Assembly: GCF_029265375.1 (NCBI RefSeq)
Contig: NZ_JAJUJJ010000003.1
Span: 1-64,000, forward strand
Source of the DNA: Nesterenkonia sp.
GTDB taxonomy: Bacteria > Actinomycetota > Actinomycetes > Actinomycetales > Micrococcaceae
Direction of reading: 5' to 3'
DNA: 64,000 nt
Positions 27,401 to 35,077 of this stretch are shown here, one piece after another. The position numbers were made by a program, and so were the translations under genes. Below the pieces are notes generated by a model. The model ran no database searches, was not told where the DNA came from, and saw nothing but the letters and a program-made list of their open reading frames with translations. Numbering within the stretch: position 1 is the first letter of the stretch; each line of letters starts with the position of its first letter.

Positions 27401-29002
27401 GGCATTCCGCAGACCTTCCTGGAGCCGGTCGAGGACCCGCTGGGAGACCTGGTCGGCCGCTATGCGCGCACCCACCGGCCCTTCACCGCCGAGCAGGCCG
27501 CCGCCGCGCTGGGACTTCCGCAGCCGGCCGTCACCGAGGTGCTGTCCCGGCTGAAGGACGAAGGCCGCGTGGTCGAAGGGCTGTTCTCCCCGGACCGTCA
27601 GGTCAGCGCCGAATATGTTGATGCTGAAATGCTGCGCCGGATCCGGCGGCGCTCCCTGGCAGCGCTGCGCGCCGCCGTCGAACCTGTCCCTCCCCGGGCC
27701 TATGCCCAGCTGCTGGCCGAATGGCAGTCGGCGGCCCCAGGGCATCAGGTCTCCGGGACCTCCGGACTGGCCGAAGTCTGCGCTCAGCTCTCCGGGTTTC
27801 CGGCGCCGGCCAGCGCCTGGGAGAGCCTGATCCTCCCTGCGCGGGTCAGCGACTACCGCCCCGAGATGCTCGATGAGCTGCTCAGCTCCGGGGAGGTGCT
27901 GGCCTTAGGGCACGGCGCGCTCACCGGGCACGATGGTTGGGTGGCGTTCTATCCGGCCGAGGACGCTGAACTGCTGCCGGCGCGCCAGGCTGATTCCGGT
28001 GGCGACGTGGCCGCAGACGTCCTGGAGGTGCTCGGCCGCGGGGGTGCCTGGTTTCCTGAGGCAGTCTCCGCTCAGCTGGAGGGCACCGATGCCGAGCAGG
28101 TGCGCCAGGTGCTCTGGGAGCTGTTCTGGGCCGGGCATGTGCATCCGGACACCTTCGCGCCGCTGCGCAGCTTCATGAGCACCGGCACCACCGCCCACCG
28201 CAGACGCAGCCGCCCGGCCCGCAGCGCCCGCACCTCCCGCAGAATGGCGCTGCGCCAGGCAGTGCGCGCTGCCCGCGGAGAGCAGGCCCCGGGCTCCGGT
28301 GCGGCCTCGGGCGCTCCCGGGCGGTGGCAGCTGGCCCCGCAGCACAGCAGCCCGGGCCCGGCCAGCCCCACAGAGGCCGCCCACACTCGGGCGGAAGTCC
28401 TGCTGGACCGCTACGGTGTGGTGACCCGCGGCTCCGTGGTCGCCGAACAGACACCGGGCGGATTCGCCGGGGTCTACAAGGTGCTCTCCGCCGCCGAGGA
28501 GGCAGGCCGCATCCGCCGCGGCTACTTCATCGAAGGCCTCGGCGCCGCACAGTTCACCGCCTCGGCCACCATCGACCGGCTGCGGGAGATCTCCGAGGCC
28601 CTGGAGAACGCCGACGCCTCACCGCACCGGGGACGGGCGGCAGAGGCCTTCGCACTGGCCGCAGCCGATCCGGCCAATCCCTATGGAGCCGCCCTCGACT
28701 GGCCGCAGACTCAGACCTCGGCACGGCCCGCCCGCAAAGCTGGAGCCGTCGTCGTGCTGCTCCGCGGAGAGCTGCTGCTGTATATGGAGCGCGGTGGCAA
28801 GACCATGCTGCTGTTCACCGAGGACCCCGAGCAGATGGACTTAGCCGCCCGTGCCCTGGTGCAGCGGCTTTCCCAGGCCCGCACCGGCCGCCTGGCGGTG
28901 GAACGGGTCAACGGTGAGCCCGTGCTGGGCCACCGGTTCGCCCAGTCGCTGAAGGACGCCGGCTTCGACTCCTCACCCTCGGGGCTGCGGTTCAGCGGAT
29001 AG
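24413..29002 (+). CDS. lhr: Lhr-family ATP-dependent helicase
   Basis: 1529-residue superfamily 2 helicase of the large Lhr type, a 3'-5' translocase that unwinds DNA and RNA:DNA hybrids and is linked to mutagen repair. Walker A APTGSGKT is at residues 43-50, DEIH near residue 165 in IVDEIHALAGTKRGAHLAL, and motif VI in GLQRIGRAGHQVG. The Lhr core winged-helix region is near EEMVYESRVGDVFALG, and the long Lhr C-terminal domain ends at PSGLRFSG. Full length. GTG 24413 follows GTAGGCTTAGAGG. In many actinobacteria a Nei-type DNA glycosylase gene sits beside lhr; none is visible here. Confidence 0.95.
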   Translation: MSALAKFSEPTRTWFSASFGAPTAAQEGAWEAISQGRNALVVAPTGSGKTLSAFLWSIDRLITSGQAADGPGTRVLYISPLKALGVDIERNLRSPLVGIGHTARRLGAEPAEISVGVRTGDTTAKQRRDLVRTPPHILITTPESLYLMLTSQARQTLRSVETVIVDEIHALAGTKRGAHLALSLERLDELVTASRPPQRIGLSATVEPHQEVARFLGGTSAVDVVAPAAQKQWDITVSVPVPDMASPTADPPAGGEAGQPLQPSIWPHVEHRVVDLITANRSTIVFVNSRRLAEKLTGRINEIWAERSGWSAEADLTGEPEPEQPPPLARAHHGSVSKEQRALIEDELKSGRLRCVVATSSLELGIDMGAVDLVIQVEAPHAVSAGLQRIGRAGHQVGEVSVGWFFPKHRGDLLSTAVVVERMLSGRIEALRVPKNPLDVLAQQTVAAAAMDTLDVEQWFETVRRSAPFASLPRSAYEATLDLLAGKYPSDRFADLRPRIIWDRDAGTITGRPGAQRLAVTSGGTIPDRGLFGVYLVGAEDSRTGGRRVGELDEEMVYESRVGDVFALGATSWRIEEITFDRVLVSPAFGQPASLPFWHGDGLGRPAELGQALGAFTRQLAAGGDDVGPRLSGLGLDEWAQENLLRYIEDQRESAGAVPTDTTLVVERTTDELGDWRIILHSPYGMQVHAPWALAVGERLHERYGLDGAAFAGDDGIVLRVPMMDDDPPGAELFRFEPEELEELVVRRVSSSALFAGRFREAAARALLLPRQNPGQRTPLWQQRQRSSQLLEVAHEFPDFPVIMETMREVLQDVYDLPALDELTRRIDQRRVKLVETTTVAPSPFAQSLLFGYIAQYLYEGDSPLAERRAAALSVDPRLLNELLGRVELREFLDLAVIEEAEQHSQRLTDSTRLTGAEGAADLLRLLGPLSAEQLGQRLNAESGDAPAGPAQAEQWAQSLVQAQRAFPLTWQGQQRFAAVEDAARLRDGLGVNIPPGIPQTFLEPVEDPLGDLVGRYARTHRPFTAEQAAAALGLPQPAVTEVLSRLKDEGRVVEGLFSPDRQVSAEYVDAEMLRRIRRRSLAALRAAVEPVPPRAYAQLLAEWQSAAPGHQVSGTSGLAEVCAQLSGFPAPASAWESLILPARVSDYRPEMLDELLSSGEVLALGHGALTGHDGWVAFYPAEDAELLPARQADSGGDVAADVLEVLGRGGAWFPEAVSAQLEGTDAEQVRQVLWELFWAGHVHPDTFAPLRSFMSTGTTAHRRRSRPARSARTSRRMALRQAVRAARGEQAPGSGAASGAPGRWQLAPQHSSPGPASPTEAAHTRAEVLLDRYGVVTRGSVVAEQTPGGFAGVYKVLSAAEEAGRIRRGYFIEGLGAAQFTASATIDRLREISEALENADASPHRGRAAEAFALAAADPANPYGAALDWPQTQTSARPARKAGAVVVLLRGELLLYMERGGKTMLLFTEDPEQMDLAARALVQRLSQARTGRLAVERVNGEPVLGHRFAQSLKDAGFDSSPSGLRFSG

Positions 29003-29068
29003 TCCCCCGGAGCATCTCATCGGCGAAAGTTCACCCTTGCGGAGCCAGCCTCCGCTAGGCTGGCATCC

Positions 29069-29785
29069 ATGATTCTCTGCCTCCCGTTTCTGATGTTCCA
29101 GGGCCGCGCCCAGGAAGCCATCGATCTCTACCTCGAGACATTTCCCGACGCCGAGCTCCTGGAGATCCTGCACCACCCCGAGGGCACCGAGATCTATGAT
29201 CCGCAGACCCGTACGGAGAGCACCACGGAGGACGACGACGAGCCGCAGGACGACGACGCCGGGGCGGAGGACCAGCACGGCCCGGAGGACGGCGAGACCG
29301 CGGACGCAGATTCTGCGGAGGCAGATGCTGACGGGGCGCAGCAGGATCCCGGGCCCGCTCAAGACGAGGACGAAGACGACGACGCCCCGGCAGATGAGGA
29401 GCCGCAGCGTTTCGACGACACCGCGGCGATGGAAACCGTGGTGGACTGGGAGACCACTCTGGTGGCCACCGCCCAGCTGAAGATCGGCGGTCAGGTGCTG
29501 ATGATCCAGGACTCCCTGGTCAAGCGGGACTTCGACTTCACCCCCTCGATCTCGGTGGCAGTGGTGGTGGACACGGAGGAGGAATTCACCCGCATCACCC
29601 ACCGGCTGGCTGAGGGCGGGGAGTTCCTCATGCCCCCGGATGTCTACGACTTTGCCGCGAACTTCGCCTGGGTGCGGGACCGCTTCGGGGTCACTTGGCA
29701 GATCAACCAGCCGGCCGCCCCCGACCCGGAGGATACCCAGTCTGCGGCCAACGTGGCCCAGGCCCAGGCCCCAGACTGGAGCTGA
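29069..29785 (+). CDS. VOC/PhnB-like protein with a long acidic insertion
   Basis: 238 residues. The ends form a PhnB-like (glyoxalase-superfamily) fold: PFLMFQGRAQEAIDLYLETF at the start, and LKIGGQVLMIQDS, FTPSISVAVVVD, LAEGGEFLMPPDVYDFA and WVRDRFGVTWQIN later, in family order. Between the first and second units, residues 54-117 are a low-complexity tract in which 31 of 64 residues are Asp or Glu. Related proteins have a short loop here. The reaction, if any, is unknown. ATG 29069; it ends 9 bases before the pseudouridine synthase, so the two are probably cotranscribed. Confidence 0.8.
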   Translation: MILCLPFLMFQGRAQEAIDLYLETFPDAELLEILHHPEGTEIYDPQTRTESTTEDDDEPQDDDAGAEDQHGPEDGETADADSAEADADGAQQDPGPAQDEDEDDDAPADEEPQRFDDTAAMETVVDWETTLVATAQLKIGGQVLMIQDSLVKRDFDFTPSISVAVVVDTEEEFTRITHRLAEGGEFLMPPDVYDFAANFAWVRDRFGVTWQINQPAAPDPEDTQSAANVAQAQAPDWS

Positions 29786-29794
29786 CCCGCCGCC

Positions 29795-30835
29795 GTGGGG
29801 CAGCGCTCACCCTTGCCGGTGCGCGACGGCGTCAACGCCACCCGCCTGCGCGTGCCGCAGACCGGCCCGTGGGAGACCATCCACGACTATGTCCTGGCGA
29901 CTTTCGGGCACCTGGACCCCGCTGGGATCACCGCACGTTTCCACGCCGGAGAGGTGGTCGACGCCGAGGGCAATCCGGTCAGCGTCACCACCGGCCTGGG
30001 TGAGACCGACTTCATCTGGTACTACCGCAGTCTGCCGCGGGAGGAGCCGCTGCCGGTCCGCGAGCAGATCCTCTTTGAGGACGATCACCTGCTGGCAGCA
30101 GATAAGCCGCACTTTCTGCCGACCACCCCCGCGGGCCGCTATGTGCGGGAATCGCTGCTGGTCCGCCTGCGCGCCTCCACCGGTCTGGACGATCTGGTGC
30201 CCATTCACCGGCTGGACCGCGGCACCGCCGGAGTGGTGCTGTTCTCCAAGAACCCGGAGAGCCGCGGAGCCTATCAGACCATGTTCGAGGACCGCCGGGT
30301 GCATAAGACCTATGAATGCGTCAGCGCGCTGCCTGCCGGTATGCCCGCCGATCAGCTGGCCAGGCGCTTCCCGGTGACCGTGCGCAGCCGCATCGAAAAG
30401 ACCAAAGGCGTGCTGGTCAGCCAGTCGGTGGCCTACCCGGTCTCCGAGTCCGGAGGCCGGCCGGAGCTGCGCCGCAGACCCCGCCGCGGCAGACGGCGGA
30501 CCCGCGCGGTGCCCGGAGCCAACGCATCCTCCTCGATCCAGCTGCTGGAGACCGGGACCAGCCCCAGCGGCCTGGCGGTCGGCCGCTTCGGCCTGACCCC
30601 GCACACCGGTAAGACCCACCAGCTGCGCATCCACATGGCGCTGCTGGGACTCGGTATCCTCCACGACCGGTTCTACCCGGAGCTTGCACCGGATGCGCCC
30701 GATGACTTCGCCGCACCGCTGCAGCTGCTGGCCGCCACGCTGAGCTTCACCGATCCGTTAAGCGGCCAGCCCCGCCGCTTCGCGTCAGCACGTAGACTGG
30801 CCGAGGCCCCCGGACACCACCTCACCGCGGGCTGA
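29795..30835 (+). CDS. RluA-family pseudouridine synthase
   Basis: 346 residues. The catalytic motif PIHRLDRGTAGVVLFSK near residue 140 contains the active aspartate, and LTPHTGKTHQLRIHM and ILHDRFYPEL are the later RluA motifs. The preceding 100 residues include the N-terminal region that positions RNA. A basic RRRPRRGRRRTR insertion (about residue 225) may bind RNA. The target (23S rRNA or tRNA) cannot be assigned. GTG 29795 lies 9 bases after the PhnB-like gene. Confidence 0.9.
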   Translation: MGQRSPLPVRDGVNATRLRVPQTGPWETIHDYVLATFGHLDPAGITARFHAGEVVDAEGNPVSVTTGLGETDFIWYYRSLPREEPLPVREQILFEDDHLLAADKPHFLPTTPAGRYVRESLLVRLRASTGLDDLVPIHRLDRGTAGVVLFSKNPESRGAYQTMFEDRRVHKTYECVSALPAGMPADQLARRFPVTVRSRIEKTKGVLVSQSVAYPVSESGGRPELRRRPRRGRRRTRAVPGANASSSIQLLETGTSPSGLAVGRFGLTPHTGKTHQLRIHMALLGLGILHDRFYPELAPDAPDDFAAPLQLLAATLSFTDPLSGQPRRFASARRLAEAPGHHLTAG

Positions 30836-30867
30836 CCAGGAGTTTTCATCGGCACGAGAGGGGATGC

Positions 30868-31461
30868 ATGGTCGAGCTCCTCGAGGAATGGGGAGACCTG
30901 TACCTGCCGCTGCAGGCGCTGGCAGTCGCACTGACGGCATTCGTGCCGCCCTTCCCCTCAGAGATCATGGTCATCGCCTCGGGGGCGATGGCCTCCGGAG
31001 ACGCCCTGTGGCTGCCGGCGGTCCTGCTGGCCACCACGCTGGGATGTCTGGTCGGGGACGTGGGGCTCTATATCCTCTTCCGCTACCAGTTGATCCGGCT
31101 GATCTACCGGTGGCGGTGGGGCCGCCGCCTGCACCGGATGATGCTGCGCGCCGCGATCCGTGCCGGCAAGGCCACCACCTGGATCGGGCTGCTGCTCATC
31201 CGATGGGTTCCCGGCGGCAGGTCGGCGTCAATGGCCACTGCAGGCATGATGCGCATGCCGTGGCCCAGACTGCTGCCGCTGAGCGTCGCCGGCGCTCTGA
31301 TCTGGAGCGCTTGGCTGGTCGGCTTAGGTTACATTACGGGAACAACTACCGGACTTCCCCCCTTGGCGAGCACTGTGACGGCCATTGTTATCGGTACCCT
31401 GGTGGGGTTGACCGTCGCCGTGCTGGCCGCAAGGCGCCGTCGTGCTCGCGCTCAGGATTGA
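30868..31461 (+). CDS. DedA family membrane protein
   Basis: 197 residues, about five membrane helices. The DedA (SNARE-associated) signature is seen in FVPPFPSEIMVIASGAMA, LGCLVGDVGLYILFRYQ and IRWVPGGRSASMATAGMMRM. DedA proteins have been shown to translocate lipid carriers including undecaprenyl phosphate; that is family knowledge, not visible here. ATG 30868. The TGA overlaps a possible GTG start at 31462 of the next gene, suggesting an operon. Confidence 0.88.
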   Translation: MVELLEEWGDLYLPLQALAVALTAFVPPFPSEIMVIASGAMASGDALWLPAVLLATTLGCLVGDVGLYILFRYQLIRLIYRWRWGRRLHRMMLRAAIRAGKATTWIGLLLIRWVPGGRSASMATAGMMRMPWPRLLPLSVAGALIWSAWLVGLGYITGTTTGLPPLASTVTAIVIGTLVGLTVAVLAARRRRARAQD

Positions 31462-31533
31462 GTGCAAGCATCGTGGGCCGACCGGCCTGCCCGCGCACCT
31501 GCAGACCGTGACGATCCTCGAGGGGAGGCGGAG

Positions 31534-33720
31534 TTGAGCAACCAGGCACGAACTGAGGACACCTCGCCCGCCTCCGCTGAGCAGCCTGACAGCCCTGAGC
31601 AGCAGCACTCGCCTGAGCAGCACGACTCGACTGACCAGCACGATTCCGCGGCGCCGTTGGAGAATGGGGAGCCCCAGGAGCGGGAAGAGGCTCACCCCGC
31701 CGGCGATGCGCCCGAATCCGACAAGGCAGAGATCACCGCTGCGCCCGAAGACGCAGCAGACAGCCCGGCCGAGCCGGATGCCCCCGCCGAAGCAGAGAGC
31801 CCCGCCGAGCAGGGTGCCCCCGCGGAGCCGGCGGCCCCCACTGAGGCAGACAGCCCCGCCGAACCAGATGCCCCCGAAGCTGCAGCCGCTTCTGAGGACT
31901 CGGCCGCTGCAGATCAGGCACCCGACTCCGCGGACGACGAGTCCGCCGAAGGCGAGGATGCCGCAGCATCGGAGGACTCCGCTGTGCCGCAGACGTCCCA
32001 GCCTGCCGGCGAGCAGGACCGCGGACTCAGTGGGTTTCTGGACACTCTGGATGAGCGGGTACGCGCCTGGTGGTCCGGCCGGAAGACCCGTCGGGAGCAG
32101 GCCCGCGCAGCCGTGCCAGGTCGGCACGCCCAGCGCCGTACGGAGCGGGCCGAGGCCACCGGACCCGCTCCTGCCCGCACCAGCACTGGTGCCTCCGGCA
32201 CGGCAGGACTGGTCCCCCCGCAGTCGGGCGCTGATGCGGCTGGGACCGCCGCGCCGATGACCGGCCGTATCCCGCTGCCGCCGCCCCCTCCGCCGGAGCA
32301 GCGCCATCCCGGGCAGCTGTTCACCGGCGCGATCCCGCTCATCTCCACCCCCGAGGCCGAGCCCCAGTCGCCGCCCCCGCCGGCGTCTGAGCTGCCGGTT
32401 CGGGACTCCGTCGCCGACCAGGTGCCCGGCACCGCGGCAGATGCCGCAACCGACCAGCACGTGCCGCCGGCCTATTCTGCTGCTGAGCTGCCGCCGGAGC
32501 CCGAGCTGCCCGCCGATCCTGAGGCTACCGCTGTGCTGCCGGCCTATCGTGCCCCGGAGGCGCCCCGCCCGGCGGAAGCCCCCAACGCCGCCGAGGAATC
32601 ACAACAGACCGGCGCACCGGCTGACACAGCCGCAGCCGGCAGCACCGCCAGCCCCTACCCCGCACCCGCGCGCCCGCCACGGGTGCGCCGCGCTCTGGAC
32701 GACCAGCGCCGCCGCGAGGTCATTGTGCAGAAGGCCCGCGCCATCGAAGACGCCACCGCGGCGTACGGACCCCGCCCCTACCCGGAGTTCGCAGATGAGG
32801 AGGAGGACCTCTACACCTATATCCCTCCCTACAATCTGCCCTCCCGGGATCCCGATCCGGAGCCGACCCGCACGGACCTCTACCGGCGGATCTATGTCAC
32901 CATCGGGGCCGCGGCGGCGGTGATCTGCACCCTGTGGATGTTCGGCCTGTTCGGCGGCGGGGCGGATGAGCGGCCGCCCATACTGGGCGGAGGCGGGCTG
33001 CAGGAGGCCTATTCCTCCGGATGGTTCTCCGGTGAGCAGGCGCTGCTCTCTCCCGACTACAACTACTACTGGCTCTGGCCGGTGATCGCCCTCGGTCTGC
33101 TGGTCCATGCCGGCTTCCAGTGGACCGCAACTCAGGAATCCACACCGCGGCAGCGGCGCTCCGGCTGGCTGGTGGGCACCGCCGCGCTGCTGATGCTGCC
33201 GGTCACCGCCGGGCTGCACCACGGTCTGTTCACCCTCACGCTGCTGGCCAGCGCCGCCATCGCCGTGCTGCTGCTGGACGCAGTCCGGCAGTTCAACCTC
33301 TACACCGCCCGCAGCACTGTGGAGCGCCGGTTCACCGATGGAGTGGTGGGCCTGTTCTTCGGCTTCGCGCTGGTGCAGGCCATGTCCGCCGTCTCGGTGT
33401 GGCTGACCCAGCGGGGCTGGGACATCCCCGGCATACCGGCTCTGCTGTGGGCCGGTATCGGGCTCTTCGGCTGCGTATGGATCGCGGCGTTCTACTCCAT
33501 GACCGAGCGCGGCCGCATCACCATCGCCCTGGGACTGGGTTGGGGCATGTTCTGGCTGATCTTCCCGCGGCTGCTCGCCGAGGTCACCAGCGTCTGGGTG
33601 GCCATCGGAGCCGCCATGGGTGCTTTCATCGTCATCCTGTGCACCCAGTCGCGCCGCCACCGCATCAACCACGCCGAGCGCCGCGCGGCCATGGGCCGGC
33701 CGCTGGAGGACATCATCTGA
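31534..33720 (+). CDS. Large membrane protein with a disordered Pro/Ala/Glu-rich N-terminus
   Basis: About 728 residues. I favour TTG 31534 (GGGAGG five bases upstream) over GTG 31462. The first 440 residues are low-complexity and probably unfolded: acidic repeats built on PAEPDAPAE and ESPAEQGAPAE, then proline tracts such as LPPPPPPPEQ. A juxtamembrane helix (DDQRRREVIVQKARAIEDA) precedes about seven or eight membrane helices in the C-terminal 280 residues (IYVTIGAAAAVICTLWMFG and later). I recognise no enzyme motif; it resembles uncharacterised Micrococcales membrane proteins. Follows dedA on the same strand. Confidence 0.7.
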   Translation: MSNQARTEDTSPASAEQPDSPEQQHSPEQHDSTDQHDSAAPLENGEPQEREEAHPAGDAPESDKAEITAAPEDAADSPAEPDAPAEAESPAEQGAPAEPAAPTEADSPAEPDAPEAAAASEDSAAADQAPDSADDESAEGEDAAASEDSAVPQTSQPAGEQDRGLSGFLDTLDERVRAWWSGRKTRREQARAAVPGRHAQRRTERAEATGPAPARTSTGASGTAGLVPPQSGADAAGTAAPMTGRIPLPPPPPPEQRHPGQLFTGAIPLISTPEAEPQSPPPPASELPVRDSVADQVPGTAADAATDQHVPPAYSAAELPPEPELPADPEATAVLPAYRAPEAPRPAEAPNAAEESQQTGAPADTAAAGSTASPYPAPARPPRVRRALDDQRRREVIVQKARAIEDATAAYGPRPYPEFADEEEDLYTYIPPYNLPSRDPDPEPTRTDLYRRIYVTIGAAAAVICTLWMFGLFGGGADERPPILGGGGLQEAYSSGWFSGEQALLSPDYNYYWLWPVIALGLLVHAGFQWTATQESTPRQRRSGWLVGTAALLMLPVTAGLHHGLFTLTLLASAAIAVLLLDAVRQFNLYTARSTVERRFTDGVVGLFFGFALVQAMSAVSVWLTQRGWDIPGIPALLWAGIGLFGCVWIAAFYSMTERGRITIALGLGWGMFWLIFPRLLAEVTSVWVAIGAAMGAFIVILCTQSRRHRINHAERRAAMGRPLEDII

Positions 33721-33789
33721 AGCGCCTCCCCTTCCCACGGCGGCGAGGTGCCTTATGCGCCGCCGGTTCCGGTGAGGCATGATGGTGCC

Positions 33790-34329
33790 ATGTCTGTGCG
33801 CACTCCCGACCCGAACCCCGGCTGGCTCAGCGAACAGGACCTCTACGAGGCTCGCAGGCGCCTGCCGATGGTCTATGTGGAGGCCATCCCGGTGCGCCTG
33901 GACGCGCTGGGATACGTCACCGAGATCGGACTGCTCTACACCGCCGACGACGACGGCCGCTTCTACCGCACCGTGGTCTCCGGGCGGGTGCTGTACCGGG
34001 AAACCATCCGTGCCGCACTGATCCGTCACATTGAGAAGGACCTGGGGTCCCTGGCGCTGCCGCAGCTGCCGCCGTCGCCGGCCCCGTTCACCGTGGCCGA
34101 ATACTTCCCCTACCCCTCGGAGACCGGACTGGTCGATGACCGCCAGCACGCAGTGTCGCTGGCCTACATAGTCCCGGTCAATGGGGAGTGCTCCCCACGC
34201 CAGGACGCTCTGGAGCTGTCCTGGCTGACCCCGCAGCAGGCCCTCTCCCCGCAGGTGCAGGCCGAGTTCGTCGGCGGACGCGAACAGCTGGTCTGCCAGG
34301 CCCTGGCCCACCTGGGCCACACCGCATAG
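33790..34329 (+). CDS. DUF4916-type NUDIX-like protein
   Basis: 179 residues from ATG 33790. Matches the actinobacterial NUDIX family/DUF4916 pattern: GWLSEQDLYEARRRLPMVYVEAIPVR at the start, then GLLYTADDDGRFYRTVVSGRV, and AVSLAYIVPVNGECSPRQDALE. The canonical GX5EX7REUXEEXGU NUDIX box is not intact (RVLYRETIRAALIRHIEKDLG sits where it would be), so hydrolase activity is doubtful. Substrate unknown. Follows the large membrane-protein gene by 69 bases on the same strand. The family name is from recall. Confidence 0.7.
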   Translation: MSVRTPDPNPGWLSEQDLYEARRRLPMVYVEAIPVRLDALGYVTEIGLLYTADDDGRFYRTVVSGRVLYRETIRAALIRHIEKDLGSLALPQLPPSPAPFTVAEYFPYPSETGLVDDRQHAVSLAYIVPVNGECSPRQDALELSWLTPQQALSPQVQAEFVGGREQLVCQALAHLGHTA

Positions 34330-34362
34330 CAACAGCTGCCCTAAGACCTAAGGATTGCACTG

Positions 34363-34839
34363 ATGACCACCCCCGCTCCGGAGAAGTCTTCGGCCCGGCG
34401 TCGACGCGGCCCCAGCGGCGCAGCCGCAGACCGGCCCCAGCTGAGGCTGGGTGCAAGCGGATGGATCGTCTCCTGGCTGCTGCCCACCGCGCTGATGGGC
34501 GCTCTGCTTCTGGGGCTCTCCTTCGTGCCGGGACTGAACCAGGACGGCTTCCTGGCCCCGCTGATCCCGCTGCTGGGCGCAGCCGCCGTCGTCGTCGGCA
34601 TCCCCGGCACCCTGCTGGTCAGCTGGCTGCTGCGGCACCAGCTCAACCCGGTGATTCATGTGCTCGGCTACGTGGTGGTGGGGCTGCTCTACGGTCCGGT
34701 GGTTCTGGTGCCGGGGGCGGCGGGACTGATGCCGCTGCTGGTTCCGCTGGTCGGCTTCCCCGCCGGCATCCTGCTGGGCGCCGGGCGATGGATCGCCCAG
34801 CCGCTTGCCCGGACGCAGCCGGCAGAATCCCAGGTGTAG
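34363..34839 (+). CDS. Small integral membrane protein
   Basis: 158 residues with a basic cytoplasmic N-terminus (SSARRRRG) and four hydrophobic helices (about residues 33-54, 65-90, 96-115, 118-145). The loop after the second helix holds LLRHQLNPVIH. No family recognised. AAGGA precedes ATG 34363. It lies 33 bases after the NUDIX-like gene and ahead of a strong terminator, so it probably closes that transcription unit. Confidence 0.6.
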   Translation: MTTPAPEKSSARRRRGPSGAAADRPQLRLGASGWIVSWLLPTALMGALLLGLSFVPGLNQDGFLAPLIPLLGAAAVVVGIPGTLLVSWLLRHQLNPVIHVLGYVVVGLLYGPVVLVPGAAGLMPLLVPLVGFPAGILLGAGRWIAQPLARTQPAESQV

Positions 34840-34856
34840 GCAGCCCCGACGGAGCA

Positions 34857-34889
34857 GGCTCGGGCGGCGCCGTTCACACCGCCCGAGCC
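34857..34889. terminator. Strong hairpin after the 34.4-kb membrane gene
   Basis: Perfect 11-base arms GGCTCGGGCGG (34857-34867) and CCGCCCGAGCC (34879-34889) with an 11-base loop. No T-run. Confidence 0.75.
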
Positions 34890-35037
34890 ACAGGGGACGA
34901 GCGTAAGCCTTGAGCCGTTGCACCGAAACTCAAGGGGCTCCAGTCCATACCTGTCTGAGTGCACCGTTACTGCACTGCACCAATAGATTCTGGGAGCTGA
35001 GCCGACACCTGCCTAGTCAACTTTTGTCTAGAGATTC

Positions 35038-35053
35038 CCAGGAACGCTCCTGG
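35038..35053 (-). terminator. Hairpin after the sensor kinase gene
   Basis: CCAGGA-acgc-TCCTGG lies 25 bases beyond the kinase stop codon. Short and without a T-run, so only a candidate. Confidence 0.4.
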
Positions 35054-35077
35054 TCAGCGCGCCCGCCCGTGGAACCG

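Noticed and set aside
33790..34329. Active NUDIX hydrolase
   Set aside because: The catalytic box is not intact, so only family likeness is claimed.
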